Shown here one piece after another: positions 44,700 through 55,091 of a stretch of 64,000 nt of DNA. Location of the stretch: the NCBI GenBank assembly GCA_032164245.1, contig JAVMKO010000003.1, forward strand, positions 10,612,651 to 10,676,650, in the 5' to 3' direction. Both the position numbers and the translations under genes were made by a program. The stretch's first letter is position 1. Each line of letters begins with the position of its first letter. The stretch is from Sternotherus odoratus. Lineage: Eukaryota; Chordata; Testudines; Kinosternidae. Under the pieces are notes generated by a model, which did no database searches, was not told the DNA's origin, and saw only the letters and a program-made list of their open reading frames with translations.

Positions 44700-44840
44700 G
44701 TGAGACCCCCTGGGCCCTAGAGCCCCCCCAGACTTCCCAGAGCCCCCCTAGAGCCCCCCCAGAGCCCCCAACCACCCCCCAGTGCCCCTCAGCCCAGGTT
44801 CTGCAGCCACTGCACTGACTTCATCTGGTGAGAGCCCCCC
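44671..44840 (+). repeat. Tandem duplication of the captured exon's 3' end and donor
   Basis: The 41-base segment from 44671 (ttctgcagccactgcaccga) through the gtgaga donor is repeated at 44799 with an offset of 128 bases. The second unit keeps the ancestral Phe and Trp codons (gacttcatctgg), while the first has ctc and cgg. The spacer is a run of agagccccc repeats. Confidence 0.85.
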
Positions 44841-44907
44841 CCGCACCCCGTCCCGTTTTTGCCATCCCAATGTCCCGTTTTTGTCTCAAGGAAATATGGT
44901 CAGCCTA

Positions 44908-45118
44908 TAACACTGGTTTTAACTGGATACAAGCAGGCAAGACTTGGTTGATCACGCGTGTACATCATGACCAGTTAAGTACTTTGTTTACTCCTGCCTA
45001 TAAATACTGCTGTATATCACAAATAAAGTCGCCACATACCTCTCCAGCTCCTGAGCTGAGGAGGGTGTGCGCCCCTTGATCAACGTATTGGGTGTCTGTA
45101 TTGTTTGGTCTCTGACAG
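44908..45118 (+). mobile_element. Possible LTR fragment (TATA and AATAAA)
   Basis: A tataaata (44999-45006) is followed by aataaa (45022-45027), then a ccacatacctctccagctcc region and ttggtctctgacag. The order resembles U3, R and U5 of a long terminal repeat. No partner LTR or internal gene is visible. It directly follows the TA at the end of the PKC-carrying element. Confidence 0.35.
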
Positions 45119-46689
45119 TTTGTGAGCCCCAATCCAACTCTGCACTACTCGGGTGTGGAAGGGTGAGTAGGACCTGCTATTTTTACCTAACACCTGCGAG
45201 GGCATGCCTGACAGCATTCTAGGGGGGTCAAGGAAAATATATGTAACACTGACAGACCCCGGTGGTCAGTGGGTGGGATTGAACCTGGGACCTCTGGAGT
45301 TAAATGCATGAGTCTCTAATAGTCCACTGCATGAGCTAAAACACTCTCACCCCAGCTTAGGCTGTAGAGCAGACTCATTTTTATCTCTCTCTCTCTACAT
45401 AGTCCTAGTGCCACAAGATGTGACAGAACACTACACCCAGGATGCGTGTGGGATACATGCAGTTCTCAGAAAGTCTGGAAGGTTCCACAAGACTCTACAA
45501 AGGTCCAGAACATTCTAGGAAGTTAGTGAAAAATGAATCCACATATGAAATAGCTGAAACATTTTACTTTAAACATTCTATTTTCCCTTTTGTTGCTAAC
45601 AACAAAAACAGCCCCCTGAGTCCAGGGCCCCCAAGCCCGACACCTCAAGTGATTGCCTGGGTCACCTGCCCCTAAATCCAGCCCTGGGTTTCCTGCAACA
45701 TGTGTTAACCCTTCTATGCCTAACAAGCTGTTCCACCTTGTATTTAACTGCGACGCTTGGGTAACTTTTTCCAAAGTTGAAGAAGAGCTCTGTGCAACTC
45801 AAAAGCTCATCTCTTTGACCAATAGAAGTTGATCCAATAAAAGAGATTACCTCACCCACCTTGTCTCCCTCATATCCTGGGACCAAAATGGCTACAAAAA
45901 ACATGGCAAGCAATATATTTTGGTCATGCATTTGGCAAAACCAAATAACATTAATTACCACAGCCAGATGTTCTGTTATAAGGAAAGTAAAAATAACTGA
46001 TGAGTCATGACACCAGTGACCATTGAGGAGCCAGGGAGTACATCCTGTTTGCCATTTTTCTAGCCACAACCTAGAATAAAAGATGTGATTTTGCAAAATT
46101 GTCTGCAGCTATCTTTAGTACCTTTGCTCTGTTTTTAAAGCAAGGAAAATAATTATCTGGCTTTTCCTTTAATGACATACAGACTTGGTTCACATGCAGG
46201 ATCTGAGATTTAAAAGCAAGGAAATGGAGTGTCACTGAATATGGCAGAGAGGCAGGGGAGGGAGGTTCTGTATACATTGTGGCCATATGACTCGGTTGCA
46301 ACTACGTAACCGTTAAATATATCAGAACTCAGAACAAAGGGAAAACCTGTGACTCTAATTGCACTGAGCACTCAAGGACGTGCCTTGCTTTAAGTGTGTG
46401 AGTAGTCCTAGTGACTTCATTGGGACCTTCAGCATGTGCTTAAGGGCTTTGCTGAATTGGGACCTAGCTGCTCCATAGATAAGAACTCTGCTTATTCCAG
46501 AAATGGAGAGTGACTGAGCCATTCTCCATATGAATATTAACCTGTTGCGTTTTGTTTGAGAGGCAGCATGGCCTAGAGACTTGAGTATGGGGCTGGAACC
46601 CAACAGTGCCTCAATTCTAAGCCAGCCTCTGACGTGGGAGACTAACATGAGGGGGAAAGGAGAGCTGGCTATATTTTAAAGAATCCGTA
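45119..46689. other. Intergenic with one tRNA-like SINE head
   Basis: At 45265-45350 (minus) gggattgaacctgggacctc and a gcatgagctaaaacactctc block look like tRNA B and A boxes. At about 46345-46475 an ancient repeat (catgtgcttaagggctttgc) recurs from 33890. No gene is visible. Confidence 0.45.
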
Positions 46690-47119
46690 CTGAGATTGCA
46701 GGAACAAAACATCCCGACGTGTAGAAAGAATAGTCAATATGGCAAACGACCAGCTTGGCTTAACAGTGAAATCCTTGCTGATCTTAAACACAAAAAAAGA
46801 AGCTTACAAGAAGTGGAAGATGGACAAATGACCAGGGAGGAGTTTAAAAGTATTGCTCAGCAGTTCTGCAGAAAAGGCCCTAGGGGTTACAGTGGATGAG
46901 AAGCTGGGTATGAGTCAATAGTGTGTCCTTGTTGCCAAGAAGGCTAACGACATTTTGGGCTGTATAAGTAGGGGCATTTCCAGCAGATCCAGGAACGTGA
47001 TCATTCCCCTCTATTCGGCATTGGTGTGTCCATTTTGGGCCCACACTACAAGGATGTGGAAAAATTGGAAAGAGTCCAGCAGAGGGCAACAAAAATGATT
47101 AAGGGGCTGGAGGACATAA
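46690..47119 (+). mobile_element. CR1 LINE fragment with internal deletion
   Basis: The first part encodes GKRPAWLNSEILADLKHKKR and EVEDGQMTREEFKSIAQQFC, from upstream of the reverse transcriptase. At about 46875 it jumps to the C-terminal module (gccaagaaggctaacgacat, then tttgggctgtataagtaggg). All of the reverse transcriptase core is missing between them. The same CR1 tail appears reversed at 49930-50136. Confidence 0.85.
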
Positions 47120-47251
47120 TCCTCAGAAGCCTCTAGCCCCACCACTCCACTGCAGGGCTAAAGCCCTGAGCCCCAGCAAGTGCGCCCAGCTCTTGAACTT
47201 CTGAAGATTATCATATGCAGTTCAGACGGTCAGTAAGTTTGGCCACTCCTG
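47120..47251. repeat. hAT-like repeat, right end fragment
   Basis: The block cttctgaagattatcatatg then gtaagtttggccactcctg is shared with 16211-16266. Its final ggccactcctg resembles hAT H1 termini. No duplication can be read. Confidence 0.45.
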
Positions 47252-47620
47252 GTATAAAACCAACTAGCTCTTATACATCACTCTTCACCAGTAGCTTTAA
47301 AAGCACTGTATAAAGGAGGTACGTCTCATTAACCCCATTCTACAGATGGAGAAGCTGAGGCAAAGAAAGATTAAGTGACTTGCTCAACATAATCCAGCAG
47401 GCCACTGGCAGATCTAATAAATAAATAAAATTAATACATAACTACTACTATTACTACTACTACTAATAATAATAATAATTAATAATAAACTATTTGTATT
47501 AATGTAGCACCTAGGAGGTCTAATCATGGACCAGGACCCCACTGTGCTAGGTGCTATACAACCCCAGAACAAAAAGATGGGCCCTGCCCCAAGTAGTTTT
47601 CAATCTAAGTAAAAGACAAA
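47252..47620. repeat. MIR-like core, TAA-rich microsatellite and interspersed repeat
   Basis: At 47300-47400 aaccccattctacagatgga and gattaagtgacttgctcaac are a MIR core in minus orientation. From 47415 to 47490 lies a (TAA/TAC)n tract. From 47495 to 47615 a gtagcacctaggaggtctaa and gctaggtgctatacaacccc block is the same repeat that occurs at 61387-61510. Confidence 0.65.
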
Positions 47621-47779
47621 AGGTGGTGATAGCTGGTGTACAAGTGACCAATATTGGTCAGCATGCCAGGCAGTGGTCCCATGCCAGTGCTGTATCGACT
47701 GGGCCACTGTGGAAGATTAGCTGTTGAGTGACAGATTAGTGATGGCTAGTGATTATCCTAGCTGGAATATGCAATTCAT

Positions 47780-48120
47780 AGATTTTAAGACCAGAGGCGA
47801 CATTACAATTATCTAATCTGACTTTCTACACAACACAGGTCATAGAATTTCACCCAGTGATTCCTGCAGTGAGGGTTCTTCTTCGGGACTAGCTAAGGGA
47901 GTACTATCAAGTCCAATAACTTGTGGTTTAAGAGCATATTTCAGAAAGCCATCCAGTCACAATTTACAGCCTCCACGTGAGGATGACTTTACCGCCTCCT
48001 TTGATAATCTGTTCCGGTGGATAATTAATTATCCGCCTATTCCCTGTGTGGATGGATCTACTTTCCAGCTTCTAGCCACTGGATTTCACTCTTCCTCTGG
48101 GTATATTTGGATCACATTTA
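47780..48120 (-). mobile_element. CR1/L3-like 3' fragment
   Basis: In reverse it has the terminal blocks tagattttaagaccagaggc and gcctcctttgataatctgtt, then cactcttcctctgggtat, from a distinct CR1-type element. Highly decayed. Confidence 0.65.
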
Positions 48121-49256
48121 TGGCACTCCCGCCCTGTAGCTTCAGCCAAGAGGTGTTTATTCCTTGTCTCTGTTTCCTTCAAGAGCAATAACCCTCCCTA
48201 CAGCTATGAGATCAGACACAGAAACCAAAATCAAAGCATGTGAGACAGGTTGAAATTTCACCCTGCTACACACACTTGCTATCGGCTTCCTTAGGAATGG
48301 GGAGCCATTGGTCATCTCTTTCCTCCCCCTCCTCAGCCCTTGGCAGGTCCAGGGGGAACAACACTGGTTATGGTGCAAAAGGTGAACAGAGCAGTTCTCC
48401 AATTACTAATTTACTGAGCATTTCAAATTCAAATGAACAGAAAGGTTTTTCTTTTTAAATACCCTTTCATCTGAGGATTCACATACAATCACATCATTTC
48501 AGTGTCTTCTTGTGGTTTACATGAACTGTAGAGTGGATAAAAGCCATGACTGATTTTCAGCCATACCTGGACCAATATATAGCTTCTGGAGGAAACCATG
48601 TCAGAAGTAAGTGATTTTGCTTGATTTCCAGCCAAAACTAAACCAAACTTAGAGATTTGGAGTGAGTTCCACTGTCAATTTTTGCTTTGTTTCAATCCTG
48701 AAGGGTAAAGTGAAACTGAGGAGGGTCAACCTATCATTGGATGAATCTGAAAAAGGATCTTCACACGCCCCTGTGAGTAGCTGTAGTTAACAGCCCCATC
48801 TGAGCTAACTTATTGCAGGGATTTGTACCCATCTCTCTTCCAGGCTGTAAATGAACAGGCTAAAGTGACAGCAGCGTTTGCATGTAGTGACCTGCATGAC
48901 TTCTAAGATCTTGGATTTGCCTAAGAGGCCACATACAATTCCATCAATCATTCGGGTGCTGCCCCTTGTACCAAGAACTCCACTGTGGCCTCATCTGCCA
49001 GGTATGTTCCCCATTTCGTGCCAGAATTCCATGGGTTCTTCGCTGTTAATGCTCCAGGTGCCTGACAACAAAGACAGTGGGAGGAGAGACAACTGGCCCC
49101 CAGGCAATACATATCACTGTAAATGGAAGTCAAAGTATTAACACCCGCTACATATAGCTACCACTAGAGGGAAGTCACATGGTTATCAACCCCACACCTG
49201 TTTATTTAGCTATCTGCCTATCTATCCAACTGTCCATCAGTTTGCCTATCTGTCTA
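48121..49256. other. Intergenic, no features
   Basis: No recognisable exon or element. A run of tatctgcc-type repeats is at 49210-49255. Confidence 0.5.
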
Positions 49257-49480
49257 CAGCTGTGGTCCCCAAACTGTGGGGCACGTTCCCATAGTGGGGT
49301 GCAGAGGAACATTTTGCAGGGAGGCATGCAGTGGGGCCGGGGACAGCCACTATGGGAGGCAGAAAAGGAGTGTCACTCTTCCAGCCCCCAGACCAACTCC
49401 ACCTCCAGCCATAGCTCCACTGCCAAGGAAGCTTTGGCTGTGCAGTAATGGAGAGGGTGGGAATGACCAGATTCCATTAG
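49257..49480. mobile_element. hAT-like element, left part
   Basis: It begins gctgtggtccccaaactgtg followed by a gggcacgttcccatag segment, typical of the left end of a ccccaaact-type hAT repeat. The right end is absent or replaced by the CR1 tail at 49483. No duplication. Confidence 0.45.
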
Positions 49481-49484
49481 AATA

Positions 49485-50265
49485 ATAGAATGTCGGGGTT
49501 GGAAGGGACCTCAGGAGGTCATCTAGTCCAACCCCCCTGCTCAAAGTAGGACCAACCCCAACTAAGTCATCCCAGCCAGGGCTTTGTCAAGCCCAACCTT
49601 AAAAACCTCTAAGGAAGGAGATTCCATGACCTCCTTTGGTAACCCATTCCAGTGCTTCACCATCCTCCTAGTGAAAAAGTTTTTCTTAATATCCAACCTA
49701 AACTGCCCCCTCTGCAACTTGAGGCCATTACTCCTTATTTTGTCATCTGGTACCACCAAGAACAATCAAGATCCATCCTTTTTGGAACCCCCTTTCAGAT
49801 AGTTGAAAGCAGCTATCAACTCTGCCCTCAATCTTCTCTTCTGCAGACTAAATAATCCCAGTTCCCTCAGCCTCTCCACATAAGTCATGTGCTCCAGACC
49901 CCTAATATTTTTTGTTGCCCTCCACTGACTCTTTCCATTTTTTCCACATCCTTCTTGCAGTGTGGGGCCCAAAACTGGACACAGTACTCCAGATGAGGCC
50001 TCACCAATGCCGAATAGAGGGGAATGATCACATCCCTTGATCTGCTGGAAATGCCCCTATTTATACAGTCCAAAATGCCACCAGCCTTCTTGGCAACAAG
50101 GACACACTGTTGACTCATATCCAGCTTCTGATCCACTGTAGGGTCCTTTTCTGCAGAACTGCTGCCTAGCCACTCAGTCCTAGTGCATGGGATTCTTCCG
50201 TTCTACGTGCAGGATTCTGCACTTGTCCTTGTTGAACCTCATCAAATTTCTTGCTGATTATTTAT
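49485..50265 (-). mobile_element. CR1 LINE 3' part
   Basis: The minus strand encodes MDQKLDMSQQCVLVAKKAGG, then [20 protein letters not shown] and [20 protein letters not shown] (49885-50136). Further 3' it encodes [20 protein letters not shown] and LQRGQFRLDIKKNFFTRRMV. These are the C-terminal modules of CR1 ORF2. The 3' end starts at tagaatgtcggggttggaag. It is fairly young, with few breaks. Confidence 0.93.
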
Positions 50266-51475
50266 TTTCAACTCCTTCCCCAAATGCTTCCTGCCTTTCA
50301 CGTCCCCTGCTTTGTGTAATCAGGCTCCCTGGGGCCTAACAATCTTGGAGCTCCCCTATATACCTCATTTTATTTCACTTATTTTTAGAAGATGGTTTGA
50401 CCACAAGGCAGCATTTTCCAAGCACCCACCAACAAAAGAGTAAAATGCAAGGAGACAAGATTATTCCCATACAACTGTTCTGGCAACAGAGAATGCATTT
50501 CACTGCAGCAGCTGCACAGGCCTTTCTAGCTGTCATTTGATTAAACATTAGTTATACTGCACATCATATTGCCTAATGAGAAAATTATTCTAAATTGTCC
50601 CTAGGGATGGTTGTGATTAAACTATTTGCCTCCACTTCCTTTACTAAATTAAAATAAAAGAAAACAGAAAATCTGGAGAGCAGTCCTAATAATGGCTTGG
50701 TAAGGTTTCTGAATTCCTAGAGATTTTTCTTTTGCTACTAAACCAGTTGATTGGACATATTTTCATGCTGCAATTTGAAGCCAAATCTGTGATGAGATGG
50801 GGGATGCTTTTTTAGGGAATATATCAAGATGGAATTGCTGTGTTGTCAGCCAGACCAAATTCCTGATGTGCTTTAATTGTATGCATACCCACGGGTGTCA
50901 TTAAAGCTTCCCCTTCCATTAATGAGCTTCATCAGGGCATCAGATGTCTGTTTCTTAAAAAGAGTTGCATTTCATAGAAACAAAAATATAGCGTTTCATA
51001 CAGAGTCTTCATTTAAACTCTAATTCTTTTGAATTTTGTATGAATAAACAAGGCCATGTCATTGAAACGCAGTCCATTTTTACTGTTGACCATTTACCAA
51101 AGCGAGAGAACAACATGTCAGTTATGCTTCTTTTGGACTTTTTAAACTTATCATGGGTAAAACAAGGTTCCACTGAATTTGTGTGTGTGTGTGTGTATGA
51201 ATATAAACTGATCAATGATGGTGAATAATATATGTGAATATGTTTTTATATTTGGGTCTCTACAGTTGCCTGAGTGCATATATGCAAACTTTATGGGGCC
51301 AGATCCTCCCCTGGTGTAGTGGCATAGCTCAATTTCAGTTAATCTAATGATAAGAGAATGTTAATGTTCAGTAAGAGTTTACTTTATGCACAGAAAAACA
51401 AGGAAAGTTGCACGTGCAACCTTTGGTGTGCATGCCTCATGAGAGAACTATTAATGACATAATCACATACTAGCC
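50266..51475. other. Repeat-free intergenic stretch
   Basis: About 1.2 kb of AT-rich DNA with no recognisable element except a (TG)n at 51180-51198. It is the longest clean stretch in the gene-free half, so a conserved non-coding element could lie here, but sequence alone does not show this. Confidence 0.45.
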
Positions 51476-52098
51476 CAGGGGTGTGCAAACTATGGCCCGC
51501 CCGCGGTACCTTCCTGCCCAGCTCCCGGCCGGGGAGGCTGCTGCCGGCTCAGCCCCCCACCTTCCCCCTGCCCCCGGAGCCTCAGCGCATGGGCTGCACT
51601 CTGGAGAGGGGCGTGGGGGGCGGGACAGCGTGTCTGGCTCCACACAGCTGCCAGACACACTGCTGAGTGGCATGGTAAGGTGGCCGGAGACGGGCGATTG
51701 CATAACGTGTGCAGAGTCCTGAGGGGCAGACTGGGAGCAGGCCGGGTTGGATGGGGCATGGGAGTCCCAGAGGCGGGAGGGGAGATAGGGGTTGGAGCAG
51801 GGGGAGTTGGGTTGGGTAGGGAGGTTGCGGGAGGGGGTGGTAAGGGAAAAAGGAGCAGAGGGGGTTGTATGGGGGTGGGGGTTGGGGGGTCTCTGGAGGG
51901 GGTTGTCAGGGGACAAGGAGCAGGAGGGGTTGATGGGTCAGGGATTCTGAGGGGAGCAGTCAGCAGGAGGGAATGGGTGGGGATCAGATAGGGAGCGGGG
52001 CCAGGCTGTTTGGGGAGGCACAGCCTTCCCTACCAGGCCCTCCATGCAATTTTGCTACCCCAGTGTGGCCCTCCAGCCAAAAAGTTTGCCCACCCCTG
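51476..52098. mobile_element. Non-autonomous hAT-like element (family H1), complete
   Basis: Left end caggggtgtgcaaactatgg, right end gtttgcccacccctg. The 8-bp duplications tactagcc (51468-51475) and tactagac (52099-52106) match at 7 of 8. The interior begins CpG-rich, then is G-rich, and ends with the ccctaccaggccctccatgc block of its siblings. Non-coding, 623 bp. Confidence 0.92.
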
Positions 52099-52295
52099 TA
52101 CTAGACCTTAAATAGCACAATATATTACAAAAATATTTCTGCACCTTTAGATATGGTATGGCTGTGTAACAGTATTGTGTACTGCTGTATTGGCTAGTTT
52201 GTTCATGCCAGCTAGACATGAAAGCCCATGAAAGGCATTAATGACAACATGCAGAGTAAATTCGTTTATGTAAAACAAGATGTGCAGAGAGACTA

Positions 52296-52411
52296 GGGTG
52301 ATCAGATGTCCCGATTTTATAGGGACAGTCCCGATATTCGGGGCTTTTTCTTATATAGACGCCTATTGCTCACAACCCCTGTTCTGATTTTTCACACGTC
52401 TTAGGTCACCC
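52296..52411. mobile_element. Tc1/mariner-like MITE
   Basis: It starts gggtgatcagatgtcccgat and ends cttaggtcaccc, flanked by ta at 52294-52295 and 52412-52413. The gtcccgat and gggacagtcccgatattcgg motifs form an internal inverted pair. At 116 bp it is non-coding. The gtcccg motifs resemble those in the ends of 53838-55091. Confidence 0.8.
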
Positions 52412-52413
52412 TA

Positions 52414-53134
52414 AGAGAGAATCCATGAAAGTTGCTTATATTATGTACAAGAAGCACAGTAAAGGAGGGAAAGGATTACTGAGCACCCGGCAATACCAAG
52501 ACTAAATGAAGCCAGGGCTTCTGTGGGTGCAGGGTTCTCACCTTAAGAGATCTCCAGCTGCACTCTTATGCAGAATACACCCTGACCTCCCTTCAGCTCG
52601 TCGCTTTAAAAGTGCCGCTGTTATTGTTACAATTTACTGAGCATGTATAAAGTCTGGTTTTTCAAAGTCTCCTAAGCTAGTCGAATCATAACATGTTTCT
52701 CAGTGGAGCTTTCAAAAGCACTTCTTCTCAGCGAGGGCTATTTCTCGGTGTCACAACCGATTCCTACACCCAGCCATTTCTGTTCTAAAGCTCTTCAAAA
52801 CGTGGAGCGAGATTTTTTTCCCCTCTGTTTTTGAACATCCTGGCTTAGGTGTGGAACACATCGGCCCCGTAAGGGAACTTTTGGGATAGTTATAAGCAAC
52901 TCAGAGCAGGGCTTTAGAATAGAATGCTTAGGCAACTTTTAACTTTAGCTGTCACTAGCAATCAGGTCATTAAGCAGTGGTCACCACTGGAAAGTCAGCA
53001 TTCTAGTATTTAGCATACTGTGATATTTCTCTGTACTTAGAAGAAATGATTTAATAATCTAGTTAATACTTAGTCCTGCCTCAGTGAAAGGGACTGGACC
53101 AGGAATGGCAGAAGCTTCCTAAAAGTGAGGGGAG
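52414..53134. other. Intergenic, no features
   Basis: No recognisable gene or repeat family. Confidence 0.5.
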
Positions 53135-53139
53135 TCATA

Positions 53140-53640
53140 AAGTCATAGACTTTAAAGTCAAAAGAGACCATTATGATCATCTAGTCTGACCTCCTTCACA
53201 ATGCAGGCCACAGAATCTCACCCACCCACTCCTGTAATAAACCTCTCACCTATGTCTGAGCTACTGAAGTCCTCAAATCATGGTTTAAAGACTTCAAGGT
53301 GCAAAGAATCCTCCAGCAAGTCACCCGTGCCCCACGCTGCAGAGGAAGGCAAAACCCCCCAGGGCCTCTGCCAATCTGCCCTTCAAGAAAATTCTTCCCT
53401 GACCCCAAATATGGAAATCAGCTGAACCCTGAGCATGTGGGCAAGACTCACCAGCCAGACACCCAGGAAAGAATTCTCTGTAGTAACTCAGATCCCATCC
53501 CATCTAACATCCCATCCCAGGCCATTGGGCATGTTTACGGCGAATAGTCAAAGATCAATTAATTGCCCAAATTAGGCTATCCCATCACACCATCCCTTCC
53601 ATACACTTATCAAGCTTAGCCTTGAAGCCAGATAGGTCTT
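53140..53640 (-). mobile_element. CR1-like 3' end
   Basis: The terminal block gtcatagactttaaagtcaa then agagaccattatgatcatct is a CR1 3' end in reverse. It continues to about 53640 with caccatcccttccatacact, a common module of this subfamily. Decayed. Confidence 0.75.
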
Positions 53641-54339
53641 TTTCTCCCACTACTCCCCTTGCACCAGCATCTGAATCGTGGCTCCACCCCCATGCTACCG
53701 TTCCCCCTGAGACACCGTCCCCACCCTCCCACTCCTCCAAGACCCCCTCTACCCAGCCCCTTCCCCCAAGGCCCTGCTCTCTCACCACCCCTTCTCCCTG
53801 AGTGTCCACCTTCACGCTGCTCCTTCCCCCAAGGCTAGGCTGACCATATTTCCTTTAGACAAAAACGGGACATTGGGATGGCAAAAACGGGACAGGGTGG
53901 GGGGGGGCATGGCCCCACCTGGGCCCCCCAGCGCCGGGCGGGGGGGGAAGGCAGAGGGGGGTCGGGGGGATGGATGGAGGAATAAGCAGAACAGGGATGG
54001 GGGATGAAGAGGATGGAGGGAGAGAGAGAAGGGGGGATGAGGGATGAAGATGATGGAGGGGACGGAGGGAGAGAAGGCATGAAGGTGAGAAGGGAGAGGA
54101 TGGATGGATGAGAGAAGAGATGGGGGTAGGGAGCAGGGGGGATGGAAGAGGCAAGGGACAGTGAGAAGGAGGGATGGAGAGAAGGGAGATGGAAGAGGAG
54201 GCAGTGGATGGAGGGAGAGAGAGAAGGGAGGAAGGGAGGGATGGAGAAGGGGGATAGAGAGAAGGAAGAGAGGGATGGAGGGATAGAGAGAAGGGAGGAA
54301 GGAAGGGATGGAGAAGGGGATAGAGAGAAGGGATGGAGG

Positions 54340-54864
54340 GAGCGAGAGGAGGCAGCGGACGGAGGGAGAGAGCAGGAAGGAAGGGAGGGATGGAGAAGGG
54401 GGATGGAGAGAAGGGAGGGATGGAGAGAAGGAGGGAAGGAGGAATAGAGAGGAAGAGGCGGCAGCGGGCGGCGGGCTGAAGCCGACGGTGGATCGGAGCT
54501 GTCCGGAGCCGCAGCCGGGGGCCGAGTGCGGCAGCAGCGGCGGGGTGTGTGTGTGTGTGTGTGTGTGTGTGGACGTTTTATGACTCATAGTCACATAACT
54601 GAATTTATGTGATTATGAGTCATAAAACCCGGCCGGCAGCCCCCCCGCCAGCGCGCTCGGCCCCCGGCTGCGGCTCCAGACAGCTCCAATCCGCCGTCGG
54701 CTTCAGCCCGCCGCCCGCTGCCGCCTCCTCCTCTCTATTCCTCCTTCCCTCCTTCTCTCCATCCCTCCCTTCTCTCCATCCCTCCCTTCTCTCCATCCCC
54801 CTTCTCCATCCCTCCCTTCCTCCCTGCTCTCTCCCTCCGTCCACTGCCTCCTCTCCCTACCTAA
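54340..54864. repeat. Large GC- and purine-rich inverted repeat
   Basis: The left arm (about 54340-54540) and right arm (about 54640-54864) are near-perfect complements. The GC-rich inner part reads ggcgggctgaagccgacgg on the left and ccgtcggcttcagcccgcc on the right. Between them are a (GT)n tract (54546-54571) and an inner palindrome with 23-base arms at 54576-54598 and 54605-54627 (ttttatgactcata...; one mismatch). Confidence 0.85.
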
Positions 54865-54947
54865 GGACTAGTATCAGATGTCAAAGTCTCCGATGAGCGC
54901 AGTTTGCTCATCGGAGATTTTGACATCTGATACTTGTCCTTAGGTAG
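54857..54947. repeat. 42-bp-arm hairpin
   Basis: Arms 54857-54898 and 54906-54947 are complementary at 40 of 42 positions, with a 7-base loop. The outer ends read ctacctaaggac and gtccttaggtag. It lies within the fold-back element but is independent of the larger inverted repeat. Confidence 0.9.
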
Positions 54948-55091
54948 CAAGATTCTTCACCTAAGATCTTGGGAGTCCTGCACCTGCCCCAAAAACGGGA
55001 CAAAATTGATATTTTTGACAAAAAGATGGGACGGTTCAAAAACATGAAAAAAACGGGACTGTCCTGTTCAAAACGGGACATATGGTCAGCC

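Larger units (their letters stand above)
44228..44905. mobile_element. Non-autonomous DNA element carrying a PKC-like first exon
   Basis: The right terminus atatggtcagcc ends at 44905, followed by ta. It is the same terminus as 53838-53849 of the second copy, reversed. The body (about 44284-44535) is a C/T-rich low-complexity sequence, and aligns base by base with the reverse complement of about 53900-54150, with only scattered differences. A short perfect palindrome with 11-bp arms (tattagggaga) lies near the left end at 44254-44282. No left terminus matching ggctgacc is seen, so this copy is truncated or rearranged on the left. Between 44536 and about 44838 it carries sequence that the second copy lacks, including the PKC-like exon. 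Confidence 0.75.
53838..55091. mobile_element. Non-autonomous fold-back DNA element with TA duplications
   Basis: The left end ggctgaccatat and right end atatggtcagcc are 12-bp perfect inverted termini, flanked by ta at 53836-53837 and 55092-55093. Both ends contain repeated aaaacgggac motifs. The left half (53900-54340) is A/G-rich low complexity, matching 44284-44535 reversed, including the ggccccacctgg...cagcgccgggcg block up to the ATG. The right half is a large inverted repeat and a hairpin, listed separately. The whole has no transposase. TA duplications suggest a Tc1/mariner-type enzyme mobilised it. Confidence 0.85.

Noticed and set aside
44359..44703. A complete small gene ending in the PKC-like exon
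   Set aside because: The upstream part of the frame is low-complexity repeat shared with 53835-54080. Only the part from the ATG at 44533 resembles PKC, and it stops at a splice donor with no following exon.
53812..54594. 260-codon minus-strand frame rich in Pro, Ser and Leu
   Set aside because: It is a translation of pyrimidine-rich low-complexity sequence in the fold-back element. Other frames are equally open.
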